NCBI RefSeq assembly: GCF_900099935.1
Contig: NZ_FNEK01000023.1
Span: 1 to 64,000 of the forward strand
Direction: 5' to 3'
Origin: Aliiruegeria lutimaris
GTDB taxonomy: Bacteria > Pseudomonadota > Alphaproteobacteria > Rhodobacterales > Rhodobacteraceae
DNA: 64,000 bases
Shown here: one piece after another, positions 25,957-34,861 of the stretch
Numbering within the stretch: the first letter of the stretch is position 1
Layout of the letters: every line of letters begins with the position of its first letter
Position numbers and translations under genes: made by a program
The notes under the pieces: model-generated
Told to the model about the DNA's origin: nothing
Seen by the model: only the letters and a program-made list of their open reading frames with translations
The model's database searches: none

Positions 25957-27060
25957 CTATCGCGCGGGATCAATCCTGTAGATCGCGCCATTTCCCTCCG
26001 AAATGAACCAGACGCTGCCATCGGGCGCTTCGCGTACATCCCGCACCCGCTGCGTCTCGGGCCATTCCAGACGTTCGGCCTCGACCAACTCGTCGCCCTG
26101 CCCTTCCAGCCGCGAGATCAGGCCTAACTTGAGTGAACCGACGAGGAAATCGCCACGCCATTCTTCCATCCTCGGGTCTTTCAGGATCGCCAGCCCGGAG
26201 GGTGCGATCGACGGATCCCAGTAATGCACGGGCTGTTCCATGCCCGGCTTCTGCGTGCCTTCGCCAATCGTCTGGCCGGAATAATGCGTGCCATACGAGA
26301 TCACCGGCCAGCCGAAATTCGCGCCCTGGCGGATCCGGTTCACCTCGTCCCCGCCCCGCGCGCCGTGTTCAACTGCCCAAAGCTGCCCCGATGCGTCCAG
26401 CGCCGCGCCCTGCGGATTGCGATGACCATAGGACCAGATCTCGGGCCGGGCACCGGCCCGATCGACGAACGGGTTGTCGGATGGCGCCGTCCCGTCGCGC
26501 GCGATCCGCAGCACTGAGCCCTGGACACGGCCCAGATCCTGCGCCGCCGGCCTGTCGCCGCGCTCGCCGACGGTGACAAAGATCGTCCCGTCCGGCGCCT
26601 CCACCAGCCGCGATCCGAAATGGCGACCGCCCTTGCTGCCCCGAGCCATTTCGAAGATCTGCTCAAAACCGGTCAGTTTCCGGCCATCCTCCGACAGCCG
26701 CCCACGGCCGATCGCGGTGCCGGCTTCCCGCCCCTGCGGCGTGGAATAGCTCAGGAAGATCTCCCGGCTCACCGCGAAATCGCGCGGCACCAGCACATCG
26801 AGCAAACCACCCTGCCCCCTGGTCCGCACTTCCGATACGCCCTGCACCGCGTGCCGCGTGCCGTCCGAAGAGAAATACAACAGCACCCCGCCCCGCTCCG
26901 TCACCAGGAAGCCACCCTCCGGCAGGAAGGCTACCGCCCATGGCTTGTCCAGCCCCTCGGCGACAGCTGTCACCTCGACCGGGCCGAGCGACGTCTGCCG
27001 CGGCGCGGCGGTGGCCCCGCAGGCGAGCAGGGTAAAAAGCAGAATCGATAGAATACGCAT
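25957..27060 (-). CDS. PQQ-dependent sugar dehydrogenase (soluble aldose dehydrogenase type)
   Basis: A 367-residue secreted beta-propeller enzyme of the glucose/sorbosone dehydrogenase family, which oxidises aldoses with pyrroloquinoline quinone. A Sec signal peptide covers about residues 1-20 (MRILSILLFTLLACGATAAP). Family motifs are GLDKPWAVAFLPEGGFLVTER, GGRHFGSRLVEAPDGTIFVTVGERGD, YGHRNPQGAALD and EHGARGGDEVN, with the calcium/PQQ-binding residues in the last two. The ATG at 27060 has GGAG six bases upstream. No pqq biosynthesis genes are in the window. Confidence 0.88.
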   Translation of the reverse strand: MRILSILLFTLLACGATAAPRQTSLGPVEVTAVAEGLDKPWAVAFLPEGGFLVTERGGVLLYFSSDGTRHAVQGVSEVRTRGQGGLLDVLVPRDFAVSREIFLSYSTPQGREAGTAIGRGRLSEDGRKLTGFEQIFEMARGSKGGRHFGSRLVEAPDGTIFVTVGERGDRPAAQDLGRVQGSVLRIARDGTAPSDNPFVDRAGARPEIWSYGHRNPQGAALDASGQLWAVEHGARGGDEVNRIRQGANFGWPVISYGTHYSGQTIGEGTQKPGMEQPVHYWDPSIAPSGLAILKDPRMEEWRGDFLVGSLKLGLISRLEGQGDELVEAERLEWPETQRVRDVREAPDGSVWFISEGNGAIYRIDPAR

Positions 27061-27254
27061 CACCATCTCCTGTCCTGCATGTGACAATAGCGCTTCAGAA
27101 CGGCTGGTCAGTCGGTATGCGCGGGGATCGAGCCTTTGTGAGCGGGGCCGCTGCCTCCTGTCGCGCCGATTACATGCATGCCGGTCCTTCCCATTTCTCA
27201 TTCTCCCCAATAACGTATCGTCCGGACAAGAGTTCCAACTGGGAGACTAATGAA

Positions 27255-28433
27255 ATGAAAAAACTTCTGCTGGCGAGCGCCGCCACACTGCTGGCAACCG
27301 CCGCCACCGCCGAAGACGTCAAGCTGGGCGTGCTTCTGGGCTTCACCGGGCCGATCGAATCCATGGCCGTGAACATGGGCGCCGGCGCCGAACTGGCCGT
27401 CAAGGAAGTCAATGACAGCGGCAAGTTCATGGACGGGGCCACCGTGGTTCCGGTCCGCGCCGACTCGACCTGCATCGATTCCGCGGCCGCCACCGCCGCC
27501 GCCGAGCGTCTGATCACGTCCGAAGGCGTGGCCGGCATCATGGGCGCGGCCTGCTCCGGCGTCACGGGCGCCGTGCTTGCCAACGTGGCCCGGCCCAATG
27601 GCATGGTCATGATCTCGCCCTCGGCCACTTCGCCGGCGCTGTCGGAAGCCGAGGATGACGGACTGTTCTTCCGCACGCCTCCCTCCGATGCCCGCCAGGG
27701 CGTGGTGATGGCCGAGATCCTGAAGGAGAAGGGCATCAATTCGGTCGCGCTGACCTATACCAATAACGACTACGGCAAGGGCCTCGCCGACAGCTTCCAG
27801 GCCGCGTTCGAAGGCATGGGCGGCGAAGTGACAATCTCGGCCGCGCACGAGGACGACAAGGCCGATTACTCGGCCGAAGTGGGTGCGCTTGCCTCTGCGG
27901 GCGGCGAAATCCTCGTCGTTGCCGGCTATGCCGACCGTGGCGGCGCGGGCATCGTGCGGGCCTCGCTCGACACCGGGGCCTTCGATACGTTCCACTTCCC
28001 TGATGGCATGGTCTCCGACGCCACTATCGGCAAGTTCGGCGCGGATGTTGACGGCTCTGGCGGCCAGCTTCCGGGCTCCGACTCGCCGGGCGCAGAGAAA
28101 TTCGCCGAAGTCGTGGGCGATGCTTTCGACCCGACCTCGATCTTCTCCGCCGAATCCTATGACGCCGCCGCCATCCTGCTGATGGCGATGCAGGCCGCCG
28201 GATCCACCGATCCGAAGGTCTACAAGGACAAGGTCATGGAAGTTGCCAACGCTCCGGGCGAAGCGATCCTCCCGGGTGAGCTTGGCAAGGCGATGGAGAT
28301 CCTCGCCGCTGGCGGCGATATCGACTACGTCGGCGCGACCGCGGTGGAGTTCCTTGAGAACGGTGACTCGGCCGGTTCTTTCCGCGAAGTCGTCATGGAC
28401 GGCGGCCAGTTCAAGACCGTCGGATACCGCTAA
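27255..28433 (+). CDS. Branched-chain amino acid ABC transporter substrate-binding protein
   Basis: A 392-residue periplasmic binding protein of the LivJ/LivK (Leu-Ile-Val) family. The signal peptide is about residues 1-19 (KLLLASAATLLATAATA), and the mature protein starts at EDVKLGVLLGFTGPIESMA. The central block VMISPSATSPALS and the TYTNNDYGKGLADSF region are typical. The ligand may be a branched-chain amino acid, an amide or another small organic acid. GGGAG precedes the ATG at 27255. It heads a five-gene transporter operon, and a hairpin (28493-28511) after it may raise its relative expression. Confidence 0.9.
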   Translation: MKKLLLASAATLLATAATAEDVKLGVLLGFTGPIESMAVNMGAGAELAVKEVNDSGKFMDGATVVPVRADSTCIDSAAATAAAERLITSEGVAGIMGAACSGVTGAVLANVARPNGMVMISPSATSPALSEAEDDGLFFRTPPSDARQGVVMAEILKEKGINSVALTYTNNDYGKGLADSFQAAFEGMGGEVTISAAHEDDKADYSAEVGALASAGGEILVVAGYADRGGAGIVRASLDTGAFDTFHFPDGMVSDATIGKFGADVDGSGGQLPGSDSPGAEKFAEVVGDAFDPTSIFSAESYDAAAILLMAMQAAGSTDPKVYKDKVMEVANAPGEAILPGELGKAMEILAAGGDIDYVGATAVEFLENGDSAGSFREVVMDGGQFKTVGYR

Positions 28434-28492
28434 GCGGGGACAGGCCGTTCGGCAGGCTTGCCGTTCGGCCACTCTTGACGTAACGACGAGCG

Positions 28493-28518
28493 GCCCGGGG
28501 CTTTCCCGGGCTGTTTGC
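28493..28518 (+). terminator. Intercistronic hairpin in the liv operon
   Basis: GCCCGGG (28493-28499) pairs with CCCGGGC (28505-28511) around GCTTT, followed by TGTTTGC. It is 60 bp after the binding-protein gene and 52 bp before livG. Partial termination here would explain excess binding protein, a common arrangement. Confidence 0.65.
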
Positions 28519-28562
28519 TTCCCCTAAAAGCCCCTGCCAAAGGAACCAAAGGACGCGCGAGA

Positions 28563-29354
28563 ATGATCCGGGTTGAAAACCTCCACAAGCATTTCGGCGG
28601 TTTCCGTGCCTGCGATGGCGCGTCGATCGAGATCGCCCAGGGCTCCATTACCGGCCTGATCGGACCAAACGGCGCCGGAAAGACAACGCTTTTCAACGTG
28701 ATCGCGGGTGTTCTTCCTCCGACCGACGGCAAGGTCTTCATGGGGGACGAGGACATCACCGGCCTGCCGCCGCATGAGCTGTTTCACAAGGGGCTGCTGC
28801 GGACCTTCCAGATCGCGCACGAGTTCTCGTCCATGACCGTGCGCGAGAACCTGATGATGGTGCCCGGCGGGCAATCCGGCGAGACTCTCTGGAACACGTG
28901 GTTCCACCGCGCCCGGATTGCGCAGGAAGAAACGGCCTTGATGAAGAAGGCTGATGAAGTTCTTGAATTCCTGACGATTGACCATCTCGCAGATGAGAAA
29001 GCCGGTAACCTGTCCGGCGGGCAGAAGAAGCTGCTGGAGCTTGGCCGCACGATGATGGTGGACGCCAAGATCGTCTTCCTCGACGAGGTCGGCGCGGGCG
29101 TGAACCGCACGCTGCTGCGCACGATCGGCGACGCGATCATCCGGCTCAACAAGGAGCGCGGCTATACCTTCTGCGTCATCGAGCATGACATGGATTTCAT
29201 CGCGCGGCTCTGTGACCCGGTGGTCTGCATGGCCGAGGGCAAGGTGCTCGCCGTGGGCGGCGCCAAGGAGGTCATGCAGAACGATCTCGTAATCGAGGCC
29301 TATCTCGGCACCGGGCTGAAGAACAAGGTCAAGCAGGAAGCGACGCAGGTATGA
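28563..29354 (+). CDS. livG: Branched-chain amino acid ABC transporter ATP-binding protein LivG
   Basis: A 263-residue ABC ATPase of the LivG subfamily. Walker A is GPNGAGKTT, the signature is LSGGQKKLLELGR, Walker B is KIVFLDEVGAGVN and the switch His is in CVIEHDMDFIA. LRTFQIAHEFSSMTVRENLM is the LivG Q-loop region. Catalytic Glu follows Asp in LDE. The ATG at 28563 directly follows GCGCGAGA. It overlaps the next gene by 4 bp. Confidence 0.93.
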   Translation: MIRVENLHKHFGGFRACDGASIEIAQGSITGLIGPNGAGKTTLFNVIAGVLPPTDGKVFMGDEDITGLPPHELFHKGLLRTFQIAHEFSSMTVRENLMMVPGGQSGETLWNTWFHRARIAQEETALMKKADEVLEFLTIDHLADEKAGNLSGGQKKLLELGRTMMVDAKIVFLDEVGAGVNRTLLRTIGDAIIRLNKERGYTFCVIEHDMDFIARLCDPVVCMAEGKVLAVGGAKEVMQNDLVIEAYLGTGLKNKVKQEATQV

Positions 29355-29752
29355 AGAACGTTCTTCAAGCCATTGCAATTGCGTCATTCATTCTGGCGGG
29401 CGCTATGGCGCAGGCCGACGAGGTGATCCTTTTCAAGTGCTTCTTCGACTGGAAATGCGACCCGAATACCAAATGCGATCATGCTTCGCTGGACCTGCGC
29501 ATAAAGCATAATACCGACACCAACGAGGCCGAGTTCCTCGGCAAGCATGGCAGCCCGCTGGACACGATCGGCGTGCATATCGGCGACCGTTCCGTGAGCT
29601 TTCTGGCCTACCAGATTTCGGGAGCCGTGGATGTGACGACGATTGCGCTGATGAATGGCGAGGCGACTCACAGCTCCCACCGGATTGGCGGCATCACAAT
29701 GAAACCCGAACAATATGTGGGCGAATGCGTCGCCCTGCCCTCCTCGGAGTGA
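29351..29752 (+). CDS. Small secreted protein of unknown function inside the liv operon
   Basis: A 133-residue protein with a clear Sec signal peptide (about residues 1-22, AIAIASFILAGAMAQA), so it should be periplasmic or outside the cell. The mature part has four Cys: three spaced in CFFDWKCDPNTKC and one near the C-terminus in VGECVAL, able to form two disulfides. I recognise no family. Its ATG overlaps the livG stop by 4 bp and its stop lies 4 bp before livF. It is therefore translated as part of the transporter operon, between the two ATPase genes, where liv operons usually have none. Confidence 0.8.
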   Translation: MKNVLQAIAIASFILAGAMAQADEVILFKCFFDWKCDPNTKCDHASLDLRIKHNTDTNEAEFLGKHGSPLDTIGVHIGDRSVSFLAYQISGAVDVTTIALMNGEATHSSHRIGGITMKPEQYVGECVALPSSE

Positions 29753-29756
29753 GCGA

Positions 29757-30473
29757 ATGAGCGAGAAATACCTGATAGGCGACAAGATGTCGGGCGGCTA
29801 TGGTCGCGGCCCGAACATCCTGCATGGCTGTACCATTGCCTGCGACAAGGGCGAGATCGCGGTGATCGTCGGCCCCAACGGCGCCGGAAAATCGACCGCG
29901 ATGAAGGCCGTCTTCGGCATGCTGGACGTGCGTGAGGGCGCAGTGCGGCTGGGCGGTGAGGATATCACCGGCCTGTCCCCGCAGGCCCGCGTCGGCAAGG
30001 GCATGGCCTTCGTGCCGCAGACCAACAACATCTTCACCTCGATGACGGTCGAGGAGAACCTCGAAATGGGCGCCTTCCTGCGCGAGGACGACATGAAGGA
30101 CTCGATGGAACAGGTTTATGACCTGTTCCCGATCCTCAAGGACAAGCGCCGCCAGGCCGCGGGCGAGCTTTCAGGCGGCCAGCGCCAGCAGGTCGCCGTT
30201 GGCCGCGCGCTGATGACCCAGCCCACCGTTCTGATGCTGGACGAGCCCACCGCCGGCGTCTCGCCCATCGTCATGGACGAGCTTTTCGACCGGATCATCG
30301 AGGTCGCCCGGACCGGCATCTCGATCCTAATGGTGGAACAGAACGCCCGCCAAGCCCTTGAAATTGCAGACACTGGCTATGTGCTCGTGCAGGGCCGCAA
30401 CGCCCATACCGGCACTGGCAAGGACCTTCTGGAAGACCCGGAAGTTCGCCGCACCTTCCTTGGAGGGACCTGA
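29757..30473 (+). CDS. livF: Branched-chain amino acid ABC transporter ATP-binding protein LivF
   Basis: A 238-residue ABC ATPase of the LivF subfamily. It contains Walker A GPNGAGKST, the LivF-type VPQTNNIFTSMTVEENLEMGA, signature LSGGQRQQVAVGRALM, Walker B VLMLDEPTAGVSP and switch VEQNARQALEIAD. I chose the ATG at 29757, just after the stop of the small secreted protein gene, where GGAGTGAGCGA provides a ribosome binding site. It pairs with LivG to power the LivH-LivM channel. Confidence 0.94.
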   Translation: MSEKYLIGDKMSGGYGRGPNILHGCTIACDKGEIAVIVGPNGAGKSTAMKAVFGMLDVREGAVRLGGEDITGLSPQARVGKGMAFVPQTNNIFTSMTVEENLEMGAFLREDDMKDSMEQVYDLFPILKDKRRQAAGELSGGQRQQVAVGRALMTQPTVLMLDEPTAGVSPIVMDELFDRIIEVARTGISILMVEQNARQALEIADTGYVLVQGRNAHTGTGKDLLEDPEVRRTFLGGT

Positions 30474-30476
30474 TCC

Positions 30477-31487
30477 ATGGACCTTCTCAACGCCTTCGTG
30501 GCGCTTCTCAACTTCGTCATCATCCCGGCGACGGCCTATGGCAGCCAACTGGCGCTCGGCGCGCTCGGGGTCACGCTGATCTACGGCATCCTGCGGTTCT
30601 CGAACTTCGCCCATGGCGACACGATGGCATTTGGCGCGATGATCACCATCCTTGTCACCTGGATGTTCCAGGCGATCGGCATTTCGCTCGGGCCCCTGCC
30701 GACCGCGCTGCTCGCCCTGCCCTTCGGCATTGCCGCGACAGCCGGAATGATGTTGCTGACGGACCGCTGGGTGTACCGCTTCTACCGCGCGCAGAAGGCC
30801 AAGCCGATCATCCTCGTGATGGCCTCGCTCGGGGTCATGTTCGTGCTGAACGGCATCGTCCGGGTCATAATCGGTCCGGGCGAGCAACAGTTCAACGATG
30901 GTGCGCGCTTCATCATCAATGCGCGTGATTTCAAGGAGATGACCGGGCTTTCCGAGGGGCTGGCCTTCCGCTCCAGCCAGGGCATCACCATCGTCGTCAC
31001 CGTCATCGCAGTGGCGGCGCTCTTCTGGTTCCTCAACCGCACGCGGACGGGCAAGTCGATGCGCGCCTATTCGGATAACGAGGATCTGGCGCTGCTCTCG
31101 GGCATCAACCCCGAGAAGGTTGTACGCGTGACATGGATCCTCGCCGCGATCCTGGCCACGACGGCGGGCGTGCTCTATGGGCTCGACAAGGCGTTCAAGC
31201 CCTTCACCTATTTCCAGCTCCTGCTGCCGATCTTTGCCTCCGCCATTGTCGGCGGCCTTGGCAATCCGCTCGGCGCGATTGCGGGCGGCTACATTATCGC
31301 CTTCTCGGAGGTGACGCTGACCTATGCTTGGAAGAAGGTGCTGACCCATGCGCTGCCAGAGAGCATGGCGCCGGACGGCCTCGTTCAGCTCCTGTCGACG
31401 GACTACAAATACGCGGTTTCTTTCACGATCCTGGTGATTGTGCTGATCTTCAAGCCATACGGCCTCTTCAGGGGGAAAGCGGTATGA
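30477..31487 (+). CDS. livH: Branched-chain amino acid ABC transporter permease LivH
   Basis: A 336-residue inner-membrane permease with about eight hydrophobic helices. TLIYGILRFSNFAHGDTMAFGA at the start and FASAIVGGLGNPLGAIAGGYIIA near residue 250 are LivH hallmarks. The cytoplasmic ATPase-contact region RAYSDNEDLALLSGIN precedes the latter. It starts 3 bp after livF and overlaps livM by 4 bp. Confidence 0.93.
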   Translation: MDLLNAFVALLNFVIIPATAYGSQLALGALGVTLIYGILRFSNFAHGDTMAFGAMITILVTWMFQAIGISLGPLPTALLALPFGIAATAGMMLLTDRWVYRFYRAQKAKPIILVMASLGVMFVLNGIVRVIIGPGEQQFNDGARFIINARDFKEMTGLSEGLAFRSSQGITIVVTVIAVAALFWFLNRTRTGKSMRAYSDNEDLALLSGINPEKVVRVTWILAAILATTAGVLYGLDKAFKPFTYFQLLLPIFASAIVGGLGNPLGAIAGGYIIAFSEVTLTYAWKKVLTHALPESMAPDGLVQLLSTDYKYAVSFTILVIVLIFKPYGLFRGKAV

Positions 31488-32779
31488 ACCGGAACGCGCT
31501 TCTCTTCGGCGGGGTCGCCCTGCTATATATCCTGACCGGCTTCATGCAGAGCTGGAACACGGCACTGGCGATCTTCAACATGGGGTTGATCTCGGCCGTC
31601 ATGGCGCTCGGCGTGAACATCCAGTGGGGCTATGCGGGGCTGTTCAACGTGGGCATCATGGGCTTCGTGGCGCTTGGCGGGCTGGCCACCGTGCTTGTTG
31701 CGATGCCGCCCATCCCCGAGGCCTGGGCTGCTGGTGGCCTGCGCATCTACGCTGCGCTTCTGCTCGGGGCCGGAACAATCGGCGCAGCCATCGTCACCTA
31801 TCGCAGGATGTCCGCAGGCAAGATCCGCGCTCTGGCGGTCCTTGCAATCTTTGTGGTCGGCTACATCCTCTATCGCGGGATGTTCGATCCGGCGCGCGAC
31901 GCCATCGAGGCGGTAAACCCGGCGCTGACCGGCTATCTCGGCGGTGCAGGTCTGCCGATCCTGTTGGCTTGGCCTGCCGGCGGCTTGCTCGCTGCGGGCG
32001 CAGCCTGGCTCATTGGCAAGACGGCGCTCGGGCTGCGCTCCGACTACCTCGCCATCGCCACGCTGGGGATTGCCGAAATCATCATCGCCGTGATGAAGAA
32101 CGAGGACTGGCTTGGCCGCGGCGTGAAGAACGTGGTCGGCCTGCCCCGCCCGGTTCCCTACGAAGTCGATCTGCAGGAAAGCGCCTCCTTCGTGGAGAAC
32201 GCCGCCTGGCTTGGGCTGGACCCGGCCACGGCCTCCACGATCTGGGTGAAGCTTCTCTATGGTTGCCTCTTTGCCATCGTCCTGCTGCTGCTGATCTGGC
32301 TCACGCAAATGGCGCTGAACTCGCCCTGGGGCCGAATGATGCGCGCGATCCGCGACAACGAGACTGCCGCCGAGGCCATGGGCAAGGATGTCACCCGCCG
32401 GCATCTGCAGATCTTCATCATCGGCTCGGCCATCTGCGGCATGGCCGGCGCGATGATCACCACGCTGGACGGCCAGCTTACCCCCGGCACCTACCAGCCG
32501 CTGCGCTTCACCTTCCTGATCTGGGTAATGGTGATCGTCGGCGGCTCCGGCAATAACTGGGGCTCGGTGCTGGGCGGCTTCCTGATTTGGTGGCTCTGGA
32601 TCCAGGTGGAACCGATCGGCGGCGCGATCATGAACGTGATCACCCTGCCCCTGCCCGACGGTTCGGGCCTCAAGAACCACCTGCTGGATTCGGTCCAGCA
32701 TATCCGGTTGCTGACGATGGGGGTCGTGTTGTTGCTGGTGCTTCGGTTCAGTCCACGCGGGTTGATCCCGGAGAAATAG
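31484..32779 (+). CDS. livM: Branched-chain amino acid ABC transporter permease LivM
   Basis: A 431-residue inner-membrane permease. GVNIQWGYAGLFNVGIMGFVALGG and ALGLRSDYLAIATLGIAEII are LivM signatures. The contact loop is MMRAIRDNETAAEAMGKDV, and VMVIVGGSGNNWGSVLGG follows. The protein is about 100 residues longer than short LivM forms because of an extra membrane region at about 85-150. It overlaps livH by 4 bp and ends the operon before a GC-rich hairpin at 32792. Confidence 0.92.
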   Translation: MNRNALLFGGVALLYILTGFMQSWNTALAIFNMGLISAVMALGVNIQWGYAGLFNVGIMGFVALGGLATVLVAMPPIPEAWAAGGLRIYAALLLGAGTIGAAIVTYRRMSAGKIRALAVLAIFVVGYILYRGMFDPARDAIEAVNPALTGYLGGAGLPILLAWPAGGLLAAGAAWLIGKTALGLRSDYLAIATLGIAEIIIAVMKNEDWLGRGVKNVVGLPRPVPYEVDLQESASFVENAAWLGLDPATASTIWVKLLYGCLFAIVLLLLIWLTQMALNSPWGRMMRAIRDNETAAEAMGKDVTRRHLQIFIIGSAICGMAGAMITTLDGQLTPGTYQPLRFTFLIWVMVIVGGSGNNWGSVLGGFLIWWLWIQVEPIGGAIMNVITLPLPDGSGLKNHLLDSVQHIRLLTMGVVLLLVLRFSPRGLIPEK

Positions 32780-32791
32780 CGCTTCGGGCGT

Positions 32792-32819
32792 GCGCCGGCC
32801 CGACATTACGGACCGGCGC
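32792..32819. terminator. Hairpin between convergent livM and osmC
   Basis: GCGCCGG (32792-32798) pairs with CCGGCGC (32813-32819), centred between two converging genes 55 bp apart. There is no T-run, so it could act by stem strength or with Rho. Confidence 0.5.
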
Positions 32820-32834
32820 GAAACTTGTTCAGTC

Positions 32835-33260
32835 TCAGGTTTCGACCGTCAGCACCAGGCTGATCTCGCCGGTCAGCGACCGCGAGATCGGGCAACCGGC
32901 TTTGGCGGCGTCACCGATTTCACGCACCTTGGCTTCGTCCGCACCAGGCACGTTGGCAACCGACGTCAGGACGATCTTGGTAATGGCATAGCCCCCCTCG
33001 ACCTCGCCGAGCGAGACGGCGGCTTCGGTCTTGACCGAGCTCGGGGTAAGGCCGGCCTTGTCCAGTTCGTTCGAAAACGCCATCGAGAAACAGCCAGCAT
33101 GCGCCGCGGCAACCAGTTCTTCCGGGTTCGTGCCGGGTTCATCCTCGAAACGGGTGCTGAAGGAAAAAGCGAGATCCGCGAAGGCGCCGGAGCTGCCGGA
33201 CATCGCGCCCTTGCCCGATTTCAGGTCTCCATACCATTCTGCCGATGCTTTGCGAGCCAT
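32835..33260 (-). CDS. osmC: OsmC-family peroxiredoxin
   Basis: A 141-residue OsmC/Ohr fold protein that reduces organic hydroperoxides with a redox Cys pair. The two Cys are at 57 (AAAHAGCFSMAF) and 123 (KAGCPISRSL), the standard spacing, and the Arg of the active site region is in FSFSTRFEDEPG. AAGGAAAGGA precedes the ATG at 33260. Sequence detail fits the OsmC group better than Ohr, though I did not test this. It is a single gene convergent with the liv operon. Confidence 0.92.
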   Translation of the reverse strand: MARKASAEWYGDLKSGKGAMSGSSGAFADLAFSFSTRFEDEPGTNPEELVAAAHAGCFSMAFSNELDKAGLTPSSVKTEAAVSLGEVEGGYAITKIVLTSVANVPGADEAKVREIGDAAKAGCPISRSLTGEISLVLTVET

Positions 33261-33330
33261 GTTGTAATCCTTTCCTTGAAGTAAACCGAGGGCGTGTCGC
33301 GTTCGAGAGACTACAAGAAAGCCCTCGATG

Positions 33331-33354
33331 CGCCAGCGAGGAAACGCGCTGGCG
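33331..33354. terminator. Hairpin behind the M32 carboxypeptidase gene
   Basis: CGCCAGCG (33331-33338) and CGCTGGCG (33347-33354) pair around an 8-nt loop, 34 bp after the carboxypeptidase stop on the minus strand. Confidence 0.5.
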
Positions 33355-33387
33355 GCCAAATTGTTCCACGCCTTTCGCGGAGGGGTG

Positions 33388-34860
33388 TCAGAGCCCGTAA
33401 AGCGCGCCGAATTTCGCTTCGAGATAATCCAGCAGCGGCTCGACCGAGATCGGTGCGCCGGTGGCATGTTCCACCGTAGCGCGCGGCGCGCGCAATGCGC
33501 CGTGCCGCTGGAGATTCTCTGCGAGCCACCCGGTTACCTCTGCCGCCCGGCCTTCTGCAAGCGCGTGCTCCCAATCCGGGTGGGCCTTGCGCAACGTCTC
33601 GAACAGGCAGCCCGCATAGACATTGCCGAGCGTGTAAGTAGGAAAATAACCGAAGAGCCCGACCGGCCAGTGGACATCCTGCAGCACGCCGTTGGAGGGT
33701 TTGTCCACCGCGACGCCGAAATCCACGCGGAAACGATCGTTCCAGGCGGCTTCCAGGTCGTTCACTCCCAGGTCGCCCGCGATCAGGGCGCGTTCAAGAT
33801 CGAAGCGCAGCAGGATATGCAGGTTGTAATGCACCTCGTCGGCCTCGGTGCGGATATAGCCGGAATGCACCGCGTTGACGGCGGCATAGAACGCCTCGGC
33901 GCTGTCGATCCCTATCTCGCCGAAGGCCTCCCGGCAGCGCTCGTAGAGCCAGCCGGTGAAGGCGCGCGAGCGGCCGAGCTGGTTTTCGTAGATCCGGCTC
34001 TGGCTCTCGTGCACGCCCATGGAAACGCCGCAGCCGATGGGTGTCAGCAGGTAGTCCGGCGACACGGTCTGTTCGTAGCGGCTGTGGCCGACTTCGTGGA
34101 TCGTGGAATAGATGCAGCCGAAGGGCTCCGCCGGGTCGGTGCGCGTGGTGATGCGGGAATCGAGGCCGGAGCCGGAGGAGAACGGGTGCACAGCCTTGTC
34201 GATGCGACCATGCTCGAAATCGTAGCCGAAGGCGCGGGCGCAGGCATCGGAAAGGCGCAACTGTGCCGTTTCGTCAAAAATTCCCTGAAGCTTGGGCGCG
34301 GATTTCCCGCTGTCGAGAATGGCGCCGCGCAGGGCCACGAGGCGCGGGCGCATCGCGTCGAACATCGCCGCCAGCGTGGCCCCGGTTTCGCCAGGCTCGT
34401 AATCGTCCAGAAGCGCGTCGTAGAGATCGCCGCCCGTGGCCAGCGCTTCCGCTTCCTGCCGGCGCAGGTTCAGAACCTCGGAAAATGTCGGGGCGAAGGC
34501 GGTGAAATCGTTCGCCGACCGCGCATCCGCCCAGATCCCCTGCGAGAGGCTGGTGACGCGGGTGAGTTCCGCCGAGAGATCGGCGGGCACCTTGGTCGCG
34601 CGGTCATGTTCGCGGCGGATATGGTGAAGCTGTGCCGCGGCCACGTCGTCGCCGGCCTCGGCCTCCGCCAGCCACTCCGCGATCTGCGGCGCGCTTCGGC
34701 GCGCGTGGATCACCCGGTCCAGCGCGGCCATTTCCTCGGCCCGCTGCGGGGCGGCCCCGCGCGGCATGACGGTTTCCTGGTCCCAGCCAAGCCGGCCCTG
34801 AACCTGTTTGAGCGCCTCTGTCTCGCGGACGAAACCCATGAGATTGGCATATGCGGTCAT
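33388..34860 (-). CDS. Carboxypeptidase M32 (thermostable carboxypeptidase 1 family)
   Basis: A 490-residue zinc metallopeptidase that removes C-terminal residues from peptides. The zinc motif is HEVGH with His255, Glu256 and His259. The downstream ligand Glu is in MGVHESQSRIYEN (about residue 285). The family hallmarks WDQETVMPRGA near the start, IRTEADEVHYNLHI and SNGVLQDVHWPVGLFGYFPTY are all present. AAGGA precedes the ATG at 34860. The start lies one base after the ctaA stop, so the two genes are probably co-transcribed. Confidence 0.95.
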   Translation of the reverse strand: MTAYANLMGFVRETEALKQVQGRLGWDQETVMPRGAAPQRAEEMAALDRVIHARRSAPQIAEWLAEAEAGDDVAAAQLHHIRREHDRATKVPADLSAELTRVTSLSQGIWADARSANDFTAFAPTFSEVLNLRRQEAEALATGGDLYDALLDDYEPGETGATLAAMFDAMRPRLVALRGAILDSGKSAPKLQGIFDETAQLRLSDACARAFGYDFEHGRIDKAVHPFSSGSGLDSRITTRTDPAEPFGCIYSTIHEVGHSRYEQTVSPDYLLTPIGCGVSMGVHESQSRIYENQLGRSRAFTGWLYERCREAFGEIGIDSAEAFYAAVNAVHSGYIRTEADEVHYNLHILLRFDLERALIAGDLGVNDLEAAWNDRFRVDFGVAVDKPSNGVLQDVHWPVGLFGYFPTYTLGNVYAGCLFETLRKAHPDWEHALAEGRAAEVTGWLAENLQRHGALRAPRATVEHATGAPISVEPLLDYLEAKFGALYGL

Positions 34861-34861
34861 G

